A stretch of 64,000 nt of DNA from Strigamia acuminata (GCA_949358305.1 OX442318.1:2032501-2096500); one strand, 5' to 3'; shown: positions 9,501 through 18,204, numbered from the stretch's first letter. Notes: generated by a model from the sequence alone, not told the origin. Numbers and translations are program-made.

Positions 9501-12140
9501 AAATTCTAGCTTAAGACCAGCGACTACCTGAAGCACCCAATTGTCTGAAGTTATAAGACGCCAAGTGTCTAAACAGTGAGGAAGCCGGCCTGTTAACGGC
9601 AAAGAATCGGGAACAGTGAATTTTTTACAAAATTTTCTCACCCGATTTATCGAAACCAGATCGCCCCCGTCCTCGATTGGAGCGGGGGGGGACACGAAAG
9701 GGCTGTTGGTGCCTGGGCTGAAAGTTTCTGGCAGGACGGCGATCGTAATCTGAACGATTGTCGTGATACGGCTTTCGATCGTCCTGTCTACGGTGATGAG
9801 AGCGATTAGGGGCGCGAAAGGAATTCTGGCGCTTCGATCCTGGAAGTTTACTCCTGGCGCGATCAATGGCAAAGATTTCGTCCGCTTGCTGTTTGAAAGA
9901 AGTTAGGAACTTTCCTTCAAAAAGAGTCTCGCCTTTGCAGTCTTTAAATTTGGATAAAAGACTGGAATTCTTTCCTCCGATCCCGTGAATAACGTTTGCT
10001 CGACGTTCGTTGGAGATGGAAAAGGTCGCAACACGAACGAAATGTAGGATTGCCGACGACGCTTCTAACATTTCGGATTTAGATAGCGGACTAAAAGGAA
10101 AAGCAAAATCAGTAGGAGAACTACAACCCAAAAGGGAAAATACAAACGTTGACATAAAGGCGGCGTCGAAGAGTTTAGAGGCCACTGCTCCAATTCGAAG
10201 GACTGAGGAGTCCAAACTTTTCAAAAAGTTTTCGCGAAAAGATGAAAAATTCGTCTTCTTATCGTTCAGGTAGGCTTTAACGTCGTCGTCCATTTCTTTA
10301 CGTTTCAATGACGGAACCTGATCGGCAGGTCGGGGAAATTTGCCCCGGAATTTTTTGGCGTCGGAAGCTGACGACTGAAAGAAAGAGACAAATCTCAGTA
10401 AATATAAAAACCAAAGGGAAGAAAATCGTTTACCCTGGTAGACAAAGTTTCTTCAATTTTTTCCGCCGATTTCTTGGCTAGAATAGGGACATTCGTCGCA
10501 ATTTCGTCGTTCGAGTCGGAACTCGGAACGACCGGCTTACGTTTTGAGGATTTCGACAGCTTGGCCAGCTTTGACTTGAGCCTGGCTACCTCGTCGCTAC
10601 GTCCTGACGGACTGGGCGAACTAAAAATGGAGGCATACGACTGGTCGGACCCGGAGTCGTAGCACACGTTATCCGAACTTGAATCGGAAAAGGACGCCAG
10701 CACCTTCGACCGAGGTCAGGTCTGACGCCTCCCCACGTCCGGGGATCTCGCTCTTGCGTTCCGAGGATACGCCTTGCGGGAAAAAGAAGACTCGGAATCG
10801 GGTGAAGAACGTGGCGATGACCTGCGAGAATCCAAACGAAAAACGGACTTCGCGGCCAGTCGAATCGCTTCTTCGGACATCGCTGGGGCCGTTGGTAGCA
10901 AGGTAGAGGACTTGAAGAAGTCCTGTAGGCCTTTCTGGAACATGGATTGGAAATCCGATTCCTTAAACGCAGCTACGGACGAGTTCGTGGTCGAATTGGC
11001 CGCAATGGCGGCCGACTGGACCTGTGTGGTCGATTCAGACACAGGCAAAGGAATGGTCGGCGTCTGCTTCGATTTGGAAGGCAAAGGGCGTCCCTTCTTC
11101 GATGGGTTGGGTTTAGACATCGAAAGGTCGAATAAAACGCAAAAAAACGAAGAAAAACTTACACAAAAAACGCGGTATAAAGGCCCAAAAAATTTGGCGA
11201 CCGCGTGGTGGACTAGTAAAAATTAGACTGGGGATTGGCTCTCTTCGTAGCCCTTATATAGGGGTCATCCCCCTAGTGTTTTTTCTTTAAAGGTACTATT
11301 ATGTTATGTTAAAAATTAGACAAGCCATAAGTTAACAACATTTATTTGCAAATGTTGTATAATTAAAGACTTACTTCAACAACCGGACAATTTTTGGGAA
11401 ATTTTAGTTTGATAATTATCTTGTTTCTAACATTTCCAAATGGAAGTTGCAGTGCTGAACGAAACTTTTTTAGTCATAAGCTGTGTAATTATTATAGTTT
11501 TTTAACTTACGACTTGAAACTTGAGCAAGAGGCTGTAGAAGAGTGAAGAGGTTTTCAATTGTAAGATTACTGCGTGATTTTTCCTGCAAAGATGTTTTCT
11601 TATTTGTTGGTAAAAATTGGAGAAATGGATTCTTACCATTGAAAAATATGCATCAGTTATGTAACTCGTGTTACTCAAATATTTTATAACCGTTTGTTTA
11701 CTATATTTTTTACTGCGATACAATTCATTAAATCCTTCACATTCGTCTTTAGTGGATTCTCTGCCTGTGTTTTCAGAATCAAAATTTTGATATTCTTGCG
11801 TTGTTATTGGGAAAATGTAAACATTTGGAAAAGCGCCATGTTTGGTTTCAATTAAATATGCATCAACTGTTGTTGGTTCGCTCATGTAATACAAGATTCT
11901 TTCTCCAGTTTGGAAACCACACGCTGCCAAATTTACAATGAGCAATGTGAAAAATAGAACGGACATCTTTTTTTTCTTTTTTAAGATGTTCTTCATAGAT
12001 TTCACAAATGCTGGCATCTCCGATTGCTCTGCCATCACATTGCCAAGAAGGTGTTGTATTTTTCTTTCTCGACGTTGTTGGATTCGTTCAAATGGTCGAA
12101 TCAGTTTGTGTTCACCCATTGGGCGTAATTTACTCGCCAT
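536..12140 (-). CDS. Tandem double DEG/ENaC (pickpocket-like) sodium channel, two channel units in one protein
   Basis: Degenerin/epithelial sodium channel family; subunits sit in the plasma membrane with both ends in the cytoplasm. Exons by splice signal and frame (minus): 12140-11637, 11583-11511, 11454-11375, 4956-4909, 4851-4741, 4151-4063, 3821-3026, 2116-2038, 1981-1893, 1832-1737, 1680-1571, 869-536; sum 2409 nt, 802 residues plus stop, in frame throughout. Unit 1: TM1 near residues 60-76, FPNVYIFP just after it, cysteine-rich block, CECRQLC, TM2 with GMS selectivity filter. A basic cytoplasmic linker follows, then unit 2: second TM1 near 452-472, FPLIVNCPG, FGMCTVF, CKCAVRC, TM2 with GLS, and stop directly after TM2. 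Both units have a phase-2 intron just before the TM2 exon. The 4956-4909 exon is least certain (donor GTGAAT). The large intron 11374-4957 holds a DIRS element. A normal family member has one unit of about 450-600 residues. Confidence 0.85.
898..1289. mobile_element. Inverted-repeat MITE in the last intron of the DEG/ENaC gene
   Basis: The ends are near-perfect inverted repeats of about 33 bp (left 898-930, right 1257-1289, about two mismatches; core ACCACCACA.CGTTGATG). No coding capacity. Inner sequence resembles the element at 18205-18430 (shared segments near GTGCCACTACACCAGTGATACGG), so this may be a composite. Confidence 0.75.
2262..2704 (-). repeat. Dispersed repeat, copy 1 (inverted relative to 49668-50096)
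   Basis: The reverse complement of this ~440-bp segment aligns along its length with 49668-50096, sharing for example CATACTCA.GTAAATAA, CCTTTAAT, CCCGTCACACACAGG, ACTCATGGA and a pyrimidine-rich end CTCCCTCCT. It lies in the 2117-3025 intron of the DEG/ENaC gene. It is GC-richer than its surroundings. No inverted termini or coding domain were recognised, so the repeat class is unknown. Confidence 0.8.
4184..4370. mobile_element. Pogo/Tigger-like MITE
   Basis: About 187 bp with inverted ends: left ACAGTCGAAACTCTTTATAA, right ending TTTATAAAGAGTTTCAACTGT. The interior repeats CGTTATAACGAAT-like motifs. It lies in an intron of the DEG/ENaC gene. A larger relative is at 26334-27090. The link to the pogo/Tigger group rests on the known form of such termini and is inference. 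Confidence 0.75.
5300..5533. mobile_element. Short hAT-like inverted-repeat element
   Basis: Left end CTACGGCAGCTTTTCCCAAAC and right end, read on the other strand, GTAGTGCAGCGGTTCCCAAAC form a roughly 20-bp imperfect inverted repeat of the CAG.GGTTCCCAAAC type common on hAT elements. No transposase remains. It lies in the large DEG/ENaC intron, upstream of the DIRS element. Confidence 0.5.
6332..6459. repeat. DIRS left inverted terminal repeat
   Basis: This stretch reads, almost base for base, as the reverse complement of 11222-11349, including the segments CACTAGGGGGATGACCCC and GAGAGCCAATCCCCAGTC. The 6283-6331 sequence outside it is specific to the left end and is repeated, inverted, in the internal complementary region. 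Confidence 0.93.
6614..6712. repeat. DIRS internal complementary region
   Basis: Bases 6614-6682 are the reverse complement of the left outer end (6283-6353) and 6676-6712 the reverse complement of the right outer end (11334-11365), joined through a shared TAATTA. Such a region templates joining of the two ends in the DIRS replication model. It begins directly after the recombinase stop codon at 6713. Confidence 0.92.
6713..7624 (-). CDS. DIRS tyrosine recombinase
   Basis: Integrase of the element; it is expected to insert the circular DNA copy by tyrosine-recombinase chemistry. The catalytic set is visible: Arg in ASRSADLKLL, HxxR in FTAHSTRAAS, Trp in AADWSTAEVF and the nucleophile Tyr in TFYERPI. 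No internal stop. No ATG opens the frame: it is open upstream to the splice acceptor at 7801, overlapping the RT frame. The protein may therefore be made by splicing from a phase-1 donor or by frameshifting rather than from its own start; the 7624 limit is arbitrary. Confidence 0.92.
   Translation of the reverse strand: MVGVSWKPSTAKVYANCWKSWVSWTASRNLEPFCSSPISLANFLSFLYSEGKSYSAINCHRSTISQYLIINGGQDLGSHPLIHRVMKGILISKPRKYRYSYIWHVGPVLRHIKSLSSVQKPSGLLLNQKLATLLALALASRSADLKLLSADVLFKDSFCIVPLLGSRKSSSRTPFRISKFQDKDLCPVLALREYLNFTISIRKDTKQLFISASFPFEAVSSTTISRWIKSTLGDAGVDTSIFTAHSTRAASTSFAASRRVSLNHIIKAADWSTAEVFQTFYERPIVSFSEEFSSVVLGGYEQP
7504..9872 (-). CDS. DIRS reverse transcriptase-RNase H (one intron)
   Basis: Copies the element RNA into DNA. 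The RT has QDAFMIKLDLSDAYF, LPFGLGPAP and VFLDDW (the xxDD catalytic box). The RNase H has TDAS, ELLAAFWAI, MDNTAA and ADLASRG, giving the usual acidic residues. The frame is open from 9872, but its first ~80 codons overlap the end of gag, so the true start or frameshift lies around 9650-9870. A 62-bp intron (7862-7801, GTAAGC...TTTTTAG) ends the first exon after WPSQSWFP; the frame continues with HPLVAQGSLQLAAWHLS, a stretch typical of the end of DIRS RT proteins, and stops at 7504. This second part overlaps the recombinase in another frame. Confidence 0.9.
7801..7862 (-). other. Spliceosomal intron within DIRS, between RT and recombinase
   Basis: On the minus strand the sequence runs CCG|GTAAGC ... 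TTTATTTTTAG|ATA, 62 bp, the same size as short host introns. Removing it keeps the RT frame open across a stop codon that would otherwise end it at 7830. Confidence 0.75.
9625..11120 (-). pseudogene. DIRS gag-like gene, with one intron and one in-frame TGA
   Basis: Structural ORF of the element. The first part (11120-10719) is Ser/Pro/Lys-rich. At 10718-10716 there is a single TGA, after which the same frame continues without interruption from 10715. A 59-bp intron (10433-10375, AGG|GTAAAC...CTTTCAG|TCG) then joins it in frame to the last part (10374-9625), which is helical and ends in an Arg/Gly/Asn/Gln-rich basic tail such as RSNRGRGRSGF, as in nucleic-acid-binding Gag proteins. The TGA could be a disabling mutation, a sequencing error or a readthrough codon. 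All other frames of the element are open, so any decay is recent. Confidence 0.8.
10375..10433 (-). other. Spliceosomal intron within DIRS gag
   Basis: Minus strand: AGG|GTAAACG ... TCTTTCTTTCAG|TCG, 59 bp, with a good polypyrimidine tract. Both flanking frames join in phase 0. Confidence 0.75.
11222..11349. repeat. DIRS right inverted terminal repeat
   Basis: Inverted partner of 6332-6459. It includes a TATA-like CCTTATATAGGGG on either strand, which may act as a promoter for the minus-strand frames starting at 11120. That role is inferred only from position. Confidence 0.92.
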
Positions 12141-15100
12141 ATTGTGTAAAAATGGAGCTATAAATCGAAATTCTTAAGTAAATCAAAATGAATCCGGAGC
12201 AAAAATTGCTAATCATGGTTGGTTCAAATTTATCTTTTTAAAAAAATCCTAGGTAAGTTGGAGAAGCTTTATAATCTCAATTTCCGTGATCTATCTAGTG
12301 TAGATATAAATGGAGGTTCAATTTTGGAACGATGCTGAATGGCTATTATTGAAGGAATCATGACAAAAGGAGTCTAAAATGCCATTTTGGTGAAAAATTT
12401 GTAGCCAAACTTCTCTTACCACAAATTTTTGTATCTGCATCTTTTACATATGGTTTTCTTCAGTTTCTAATAATTTTGGGCACAGGGGCGCGTTAACTGA
12501 CATTTCACAATTTCTTTTACCAATTATTGTGAACTTTTCAGATGCCAATTTATTTGATTGGCTTTCTGTACTTACAGTTTTAAGTTGCGCTTCGTGGATT
12601 CGCAGCACTCGATGTGTTCGTATTGCACTGTATTGATGTTGTCTGTTGAAAGAGTAATTTAAAATTAATGACAACTTAAATAAATTATCACAAAGACATG
12701 AGTTGCAATAATTGAAGACTTGATTATAACTAATCACCAGTTGAATGTCAGAAAAGCAACCATTAAAATGTTTTGAAAGACGCTCGCCAGACAAAATAAT
12801 GATGTTTAATAACTATGTTCACATTTCTTCTCCGAACATGTTGTTGAAAATTTCTATTGACATTTTTGATGTCAACATATCCTACAAATGGTGAATCAAG
12901 TACTGCAAGCTTAACATTTGTGATTAAATGAATTTTAGATTTCAGTTGAATTCAGAGGTTGTCGGTGTATTTTAATCATTTAAATTTAAATTTTTAGTTT
13001 ACTGTGTTACAGTATTAGCCATACCACGTACATCATGTGTAGTACATACATACAATGTATCCTGATTGGTCAACGTTCATTCACCAGTTATGTATATGTC
13101 ATTACTTTAGATTGGAATAAACACTTGTTAGTTTATTATTGAACTGATCAGTCATTCATTTATTCATTCCTGGTAATACATTTACTATTACGTAAGCAAT
13201 GTGACCATGTGTTTTCTTTATACTTAAACGTATTGTGCGAAGACAATACATAACTAGGCATGTTGTTGAATTGCTCATCTTCAGAAAGCTTACCTGAACT
13301 GTGATGTGCAGATTATGAATTGAAGTTGGAATAAGCAGACGATTAAAATATAAAGTTGTTTGCTCCTAACACAGTACAGTTTTCACGAGATGACTTAAAA
13401 CAGCTGACTGTTGTCACGAATAGCTACATTCAATACTTAAAAATGATTTATTTTACGATGTAGTTTATGCGTAGTTAAAACAGCCAAAGACATTAATCAT
13501 TCATGAGTTATGTTTCTGCTGTTTCTGATCATTAATACGGTACTTTAGAGTTTTAAGTACTTGAAAATGTTTGTTTATTTCGGACAGTAAACATCAATAA
13601 TATTTTGCAAAGAAATATGATTACATCTTCCATGCACTTGACCCAAATGCCAGGAGCTATTGAGCAATATACAGTGCGTCAGAAAAATGTTTATACAAAA
13701 CCTGTACACGCTTAGAGGATTTAGGTTTTGTGTACCTATACATGTTTTTGTGTACAGCCTGTTGACCTCTAGTTGACCTTCAGTTGACTAGACAACTAAT
13801 GGATGGTTGCTGACCCAAATTGACAGTGGAAGCTTTGTCTATATTATTTATACCTGTGTAGAATCAATTTTTTCTGGATAAATGCTTAAATATAAACTTG
13901 TCTTATATAAAGTTATTTAAAGAATTAATATGCAAATTAATTCTATGAATATATTAAACACAACAAAGTAAAGATAAATTAAATCAATGTGCTTTAATTA
14001 AATATTCATGAAAATAACTTAACAAATACAAAGACTATTTTACAAAGCATAAATGAAACTCAAATCAATTTATCCCAACATGAAAACAATAATAATTCCA
14101 AGTTAAATTAACAGCTATAATCTGGAAAAACAAAGGTAAAAATGACAAAGTTATTTTAGGCTTAAAGAGAAAATATTCAAAGTTCAAATCCTTAAACCTA
14201 ACACTTAATAAATAACTCAGACAAAAAACAAAGGAAAAAACATGAACAAGAGGACCAAACACTGAAGGTGTTGTTCCTCTGGGATTTGGAGCAAAAGAGA
14301 GAAGAAATGAGCTCCTCACTCAGCTATATAACCTGCTGTGTCTCTACCTCAGAGCTAGTTGACCAACCCACACAGCAGAGCTATCTAGTGACTAGAGTTT
14401 GCAGCCTGCACATGCTAAAGCCATCTATTGACAGCATATGCAAACTGCATACTGAAAAATGATGGATAAATACTAGATTTATTTCTAATATTTATCCATG
14501 ACCTGAAAAAACATTTATCACACACCAAATATAGGATAAATCATATAAACAATCCATACTTCAAGTTTACAATCTCTATAAATACAAGTGTGCTTTATCT
14601 AAGATTAGATAAGTGAAATAAACATTTTGAATGCATCTATTGTAAATTTAACAAATGAAACAATACTTATAGATGCAATTCCTAGGATTAATAATAACTT
14701 TCTGGCACATTATCAATACATCAAAATTTGCAAACGAACAACTTTTTAATTAGCCTTGGACATTTCCTGAAAGGCAAATTGGGGAACAGTGGAAACAGAA
14801 TTGGTGGTTAAGACGTTCTATTATTTTGAGATAGTGCTGTAAGTGCATTTAATAGTGGTTAATAGATAGAGAAACAGTTTTGTAGCATCCTCAACTGGTT
14901 AACCTAAAAGTTATATTTCAGATGAAAGATTTTACATTTTACATGACATACATACAAGTGTCATGTCGTTAATTTCGACTGGAGACAATGGTTTAGAAAA
15001 ACTAGGTTTTCAGGGGTCTGTATTAACCAAAAGATTGAAGGTCCACAGGTGCCGCAACTCTTGTACTTCAGCATGGTGGCAGCTCAGTAAAGACGGCGTC

Positions 15101-15187
15101 TGTTTGTGAAATCTATTATTTGTTGGGTGCAGGATATTGTCCCAGGCGAATATGGCGAACTGTGGCCGCGAATTAAGACCGAAATAC
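12141..15187. other. Upstream of the DEG/ENaC gene; no coding gene recognised
   Basis: A possible non-coding first exon of the channel gene lies at 12627-12576 on the minus strand (acceptor-like AATACAG, donor GTAAGTAC), with an acceptor-like TTTATAG at 12163-12158 just before the start codon. Reading back from that start gives a stop, consistent with 5' UTR. The open frame at 12794-12444 has no recognisable domain and only covers this candidate exon. From 13000 to 15187 I see AT-rich sequence, with no gene or clear repeat boundary. Confidence 0.35.
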
Positions 15188-15411
15188 TAGCTGCATTCAA
15201 AAACTCTAAAACGCCTCTAAAACTCGTTTCGTGTCTGTACGTGTGACGCCATTCCCATACAAGGATTTATGATCTGCAAATGAGTTAATTTCACTATTTG
15301 GCCATTTCCTCATCTTTTCTGCTTGATGCCTTAGTTAAGCATGGGAATGACGTCACATGTACAGACATGAAACGAGTTTTAGAGGCGTTTTAGAGTTTTT
15401 GAATGCAGCTA
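15188..15411. mobile_element. Inverted-repeat MITE
   Basis: About 224 bp with ~43-bp inverted ends (TAGCTGCATTCAAAAACTC at the left; its mirror TTTTTGAATGCAGCTA at the right). The inner arms repeat the pairing around GACGCCATTCCCAT. A partial single-ended copy begins at 17848 (TAGCTGCATTCAAAAAG) and runs to about 17925. Confidence 0.85.
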
Positions 15412-15534
15412 CTGTGTTTCACTAAGGGAGAGTGTCATCATTCACGCTTTGAAGAATGTCTTCTTCTCTTACGCCTTCAAACTTGGGGTCCATTTTTTTG
15501 GCATGGAGTAATACAGTAGTCTAGGTCAGGGGTC

Positions 15535-15605
15535 GGCAACCTTTTGAGACAGAAGAGCCAAAAGTTAAAATTTACATAATTTTCCAATTTTTAAAGAGCC
15601 ACTAA
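15535..15605. mobile_element. hAT-type terminus fragment
   Basis: CAGGGGTCGGCAACCTTTTG followed by AGAGCCA repeats the widespread end of hAT-superfamily elements. Only one end is seen before the next element begins. A second fragment of this type, CAGCGGTCGGCAATAGG, is at 46980. Confidence 0.5.
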
Positions 15606-15608
15606 CAT

Positions 15609-16386
15609 ATACAGGGTGTCCCAAAAGTCTGAACCACCCCAAATAATTTCCAAAATACTTGAGATATCAGAAAACTGAAGAAAAACTCATAGGGGAAATC
15701 TTTCATTGCGAATCTGATGGGATCCTCAAATTTGACCTCAAAGGTCATTTTCAAGGTTATTCACTTGCTAACTTCTAAACCAATCAGGTTAGAGCAAAAT
15801 TTCCAATTACAAAGTTGTAGAGAACCATCTAATTAGTCTAGAACTGTTCTTAAAAAATTCATTTCTTACGAAAAAGTTTTGAGAAAAAAAGGTTTGAAAT
15901 GTTAGTCTACTCAGCTTTGTAACTCAGCTTTTTAACTTAAAACTATTGAGGCAACCAAGCTAATCCTCAATTAGGACACTTTATTGGGTCATACTTGTAA
16001 GTAGAAGAGAGGAAACACAAAAGAAAGGAAATAATTTATTTTGGGAATACATTCCACATGATAGTTTTAGGTTACAAAGCTGAGTAGACTAACATTTTAA
16101 ACCTTTTTTTCTCAAAATTTTTCCGTAAGAAATAATTTTTTTAAGAACAGTTCTAGACTAATTAGATGGTTCTCTACAACTTTGTAATTGGAAATTTTGC
16201 TCTAACCTGATTGGTTTAGAAATTAGCAATTGAATAACCTTGAAAATGACCTTTGAGGTCAAATTTGAAGATTCCATCAGATTCGCAATGAAAGATTTCC
16301 TCTATGAGTTTTTCTTCAGTTTTCTGATATCTCAAGTATTTTGGAAATTATTTGGGGTGGTTCAGACTTTTGGGACACCCTGTATA
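15609..16386. mobile_element. Foldback element 1 (~780-bp near-palindrome)
   Basis: Arms of roughly 320 bp pair along their length: left from TATACAGGGTGTCCC, right to GGGACACCCTGTATA, with matching inner blocks such as AGAACCATCTAATTAGTC and its mirror. A ~120-bp centre separates the arms. Open frames inside it are not genes. Confidence 0.92.
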
Positions 16387-16966
16387 TATACAGGGTGTAT
16401 CAGAATTCATGTTACACAGAAATAAGGGGTATAGAGGGGGACCAGGAGATCACATTTCCACTAATCAAAAATTCCAAAAAAAAATTCCCACATGGTTACA
16501 ACCCCAAAAACAATGGATGATTTCAAATATCACGTCACGCATATCGCCCACATTTTCCAAGTTAAAGCGCAATTATCAAAAAAAAAGATACAAACCTATC
16601 ATTTTAATGTTAAAGAATCATAAAAAAAACCAAAAATCTGGAAAAACTAAAATAAATCATTTATGTAAAAGATTAATTTCCTTAGATTATTTACCAAGTT
16701 ATGCATTTGAACATGTAGAGCATTTCTTGTAATAAACTTCTGCTGTTGGGTACCGATTGTGTCTTTTTATTTGAGAATTACGCTTTAACCTGGCAAATGT
16801 GGGCGATACGCGTGACGTGCGATATTTGAAATCTTCCATTGTTTTTGGGTTGTAACAAAAGGGGAAATTTTTTTTGGAATTTTTGATTAGTGGAAACGTG
16901 ATCTCCTGGTCTCTCTCTATACCCCCTATTTCTGTGTAACATGAATTCTGATACACCCTGTATATA
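16387..16966. mobile_element. Foldback element 2 (~580 bp), abutting element 1
   Basis: Starts TATACAGGGTGTATC and ends GATACACCCTGTATA. Arms of about 210 bp pair through TTCATGTTACACAGAAATA and its mirror. Its outer bases TATACAGGGTGT are the same as foldback 1, but the inner sequence differs, so it is a sister family using similar termini. The centre carries short A-rich runs. Confidence 0.9.
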
Positions 16967-17340
16967 TACTCTGTATTACTGTGGAGTTTTTGGGTTCGAG
17001 ATGAGAGGACGGGCGATAACGATCGCCAGGGGGCGGGCGGACATACACAAATATGTCCAATAGACGTTTTTGGGGGAAAACAGCCAATTGGGGGCTGTTC
17101 CTTGTGGTCAGCCAATCAGAGCTGACCAATGCGATATTTAAAGAGGAATTGTTTTGTAATAAAATCACTTGAATTTAAACTAAGTTAGCGGTTGTGTCTT
17201 AGTACTTTCGGGTCAGCTAGTCTCAGCTTTGAGATAGTTTACATTACTTTAGCGACGCCAGGTTTCAGCTGCTTAGATTCAGCTAGGTTAGGTTAGTTTG
17301 TTTAGGTTAGGTCAGGTTAGGTATAATTAGATTAAAAAAC

Positions 17341-17434
17341 GGCATCGCTAAAACGGGCGTCGCTAAAGTGAAGTACATTCTTCCAGTTATATGAATGTAC
17401 TTCACTTTAGCGACGCACGTTTTAGCGACGCCGC
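17341..17434. repeat. Perfect hairpin (GCGTCGCTAAAGTGAAG)
   Basis: Two ~40-bp arms around a 12-base loop: CGTCGCTAAAGTGAAGTACA pairs with its mirror at 17394-17420, and a second block, ATCGCTAAAACG, pairs further out. Related TTTAGCGACG words appear at 17250 and 47225. It may be a tiny MITE; no coding. Confidence 0.75.
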
Positions 17435-17559
17435 ATCTTGGAGAGCCGCACCTTTGTCTTTTTTTTTGCCAACGTGGCACACAACTCCTTTGACATCGTG
17501 ACTGTCTTTCTTGAGTGTTTCTGTGATGATTTTTGGTGAAGAAATGGATCTCTGTTACA

Positions 17560-17700
17560 AAAAATAAATTTTTTTGCCAAAAATAATTTTTTTCTCCAAA
17601 AATAATTTTTTTCTCCAAAAATAATTTTTTTCTCCAAAATAATTTTTTTCTCTAAAAAAATAAAATTTTTCTCCAAAAAATAAATTTTTTCTCAAAAAGT
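17560..17700. repeat. Low-complexity ~19-bp tandem repeat
   Basis: Variants of AATAATTTTTTTCTCCAAA repeated about seven times. Open frames across it are artefacts of the repeat. Confidence 0.8.
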
Positions 17701-17711
17701 GAATATTTTCC

Positions 17712-17816
17712 GGGTCACCGTGTTGATTGTCTGTTTCCCATTAGAACGCAGAAGTTAAGCAGCATTGGATCTAGTCAGTACTTGGATGGGAGATCTGCTG
17801 AGAATCCCAGTTGTTT
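17712..17816 (+). ncRNA. 5S rRNA-derived sequence (pseudogene or SINE head)
   Basis: The segment follows the 5S rRNA consensus through GAAGTTAAGCAGCATTGG and CAGTACTTGGATGGGAGA, the internal region that holds the RNA polymerase III control boxes in 5S genes, and then AGAATCCCAGTTGTT. The first ~20 bases of a 5S gene cannot be recognised and many positions diverge, so it is not a working gene. Alternatives are a dispersed 5S pseudogene or the head of a 5S-type (SINE3-like) retroposon. No clear tail was identified, although an (TTA)n tract sits at 18190-18207. Confidence 0.75.
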
Positions 17817-18204
17817 TCTCATCCTTGTCTCTGTCTGATTAAGATACTAGCTGCATTCAAAAAGTCTAAAACTACTCGTTTCTGTCGTTTCATGTTGATA
17901 CGTGGGACGTCATTCCCATGTTTCTATTGCAAGAACATCAGCCACCCGCCTCCAACTGAGTTTTCTGTGGTTTTCCCAGCTCTCAGTGCAAATGCAAGGT
18001 TGGATCCTAAGAAAGTCGTCCTACAAATCGCAGCTTGCATGGCCGCCGGAACTCTAGACGGGCACTCTGCCTAAGGGCCATGCAAAGTGTCACATCACAA
18101 ACACAAATACCATACTCCTGTCAGCCCTCTTGTAGGCTTCGGCTGTTAGGGTTGACAGAGCCCATGTGGCAGCAATAAACGATACGGTACTTATTATTAT
18201 TATT

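Larger units (their letters stand above)
6283..11365 (-). mobile_element. DIRS-type tyrosine-recombinase retrotransposon, nearly intact
   Basis: A ~5.1-kb element on the minus strand with gag-like, RT-RNase H and tyrosine recombinase reading frames in that order. The termini are inverted (6332-6459 against 11222-11349), not direct LTRs. An internal complementary region at 6614-6712 matches the outermost left end joined to the outermost right end, the arrangement expected if replication passes through a circular intermediate. No target-site duplication is evident, as is normal for this order. It is inserted in the same direction as the host DEG/ENaC gene, with its right end only about 9 bp from host exon 3 (11375). 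Left limit could be off by a few bases because both ends finish in AATTA. Confidence 0.95.

Noticed and set aside
8170-11226. Plus-strand open frames across the DIRS element
   Set aside because: Shadows of the minus-strand gag, RT and recombinase genes.
6283-11365. LTR retrotransposon or endogenous retrovirus
   Set aside because: No direct LTRs, protease or DDE integrase; inverted termini and a tyrosine recombinase place it with DIRS elements.
12444-12794. 116-codon minus-strand frame upstream of the channel gene
   Set aside because: No domain, no supporting splice pattern except one short candidate exon that is better explained as 5' UTR.
16240-17168. Open frames in 16240-17168
   Set aside because: They lie in arms of the foldback elements, mirror each other and contain no domain.
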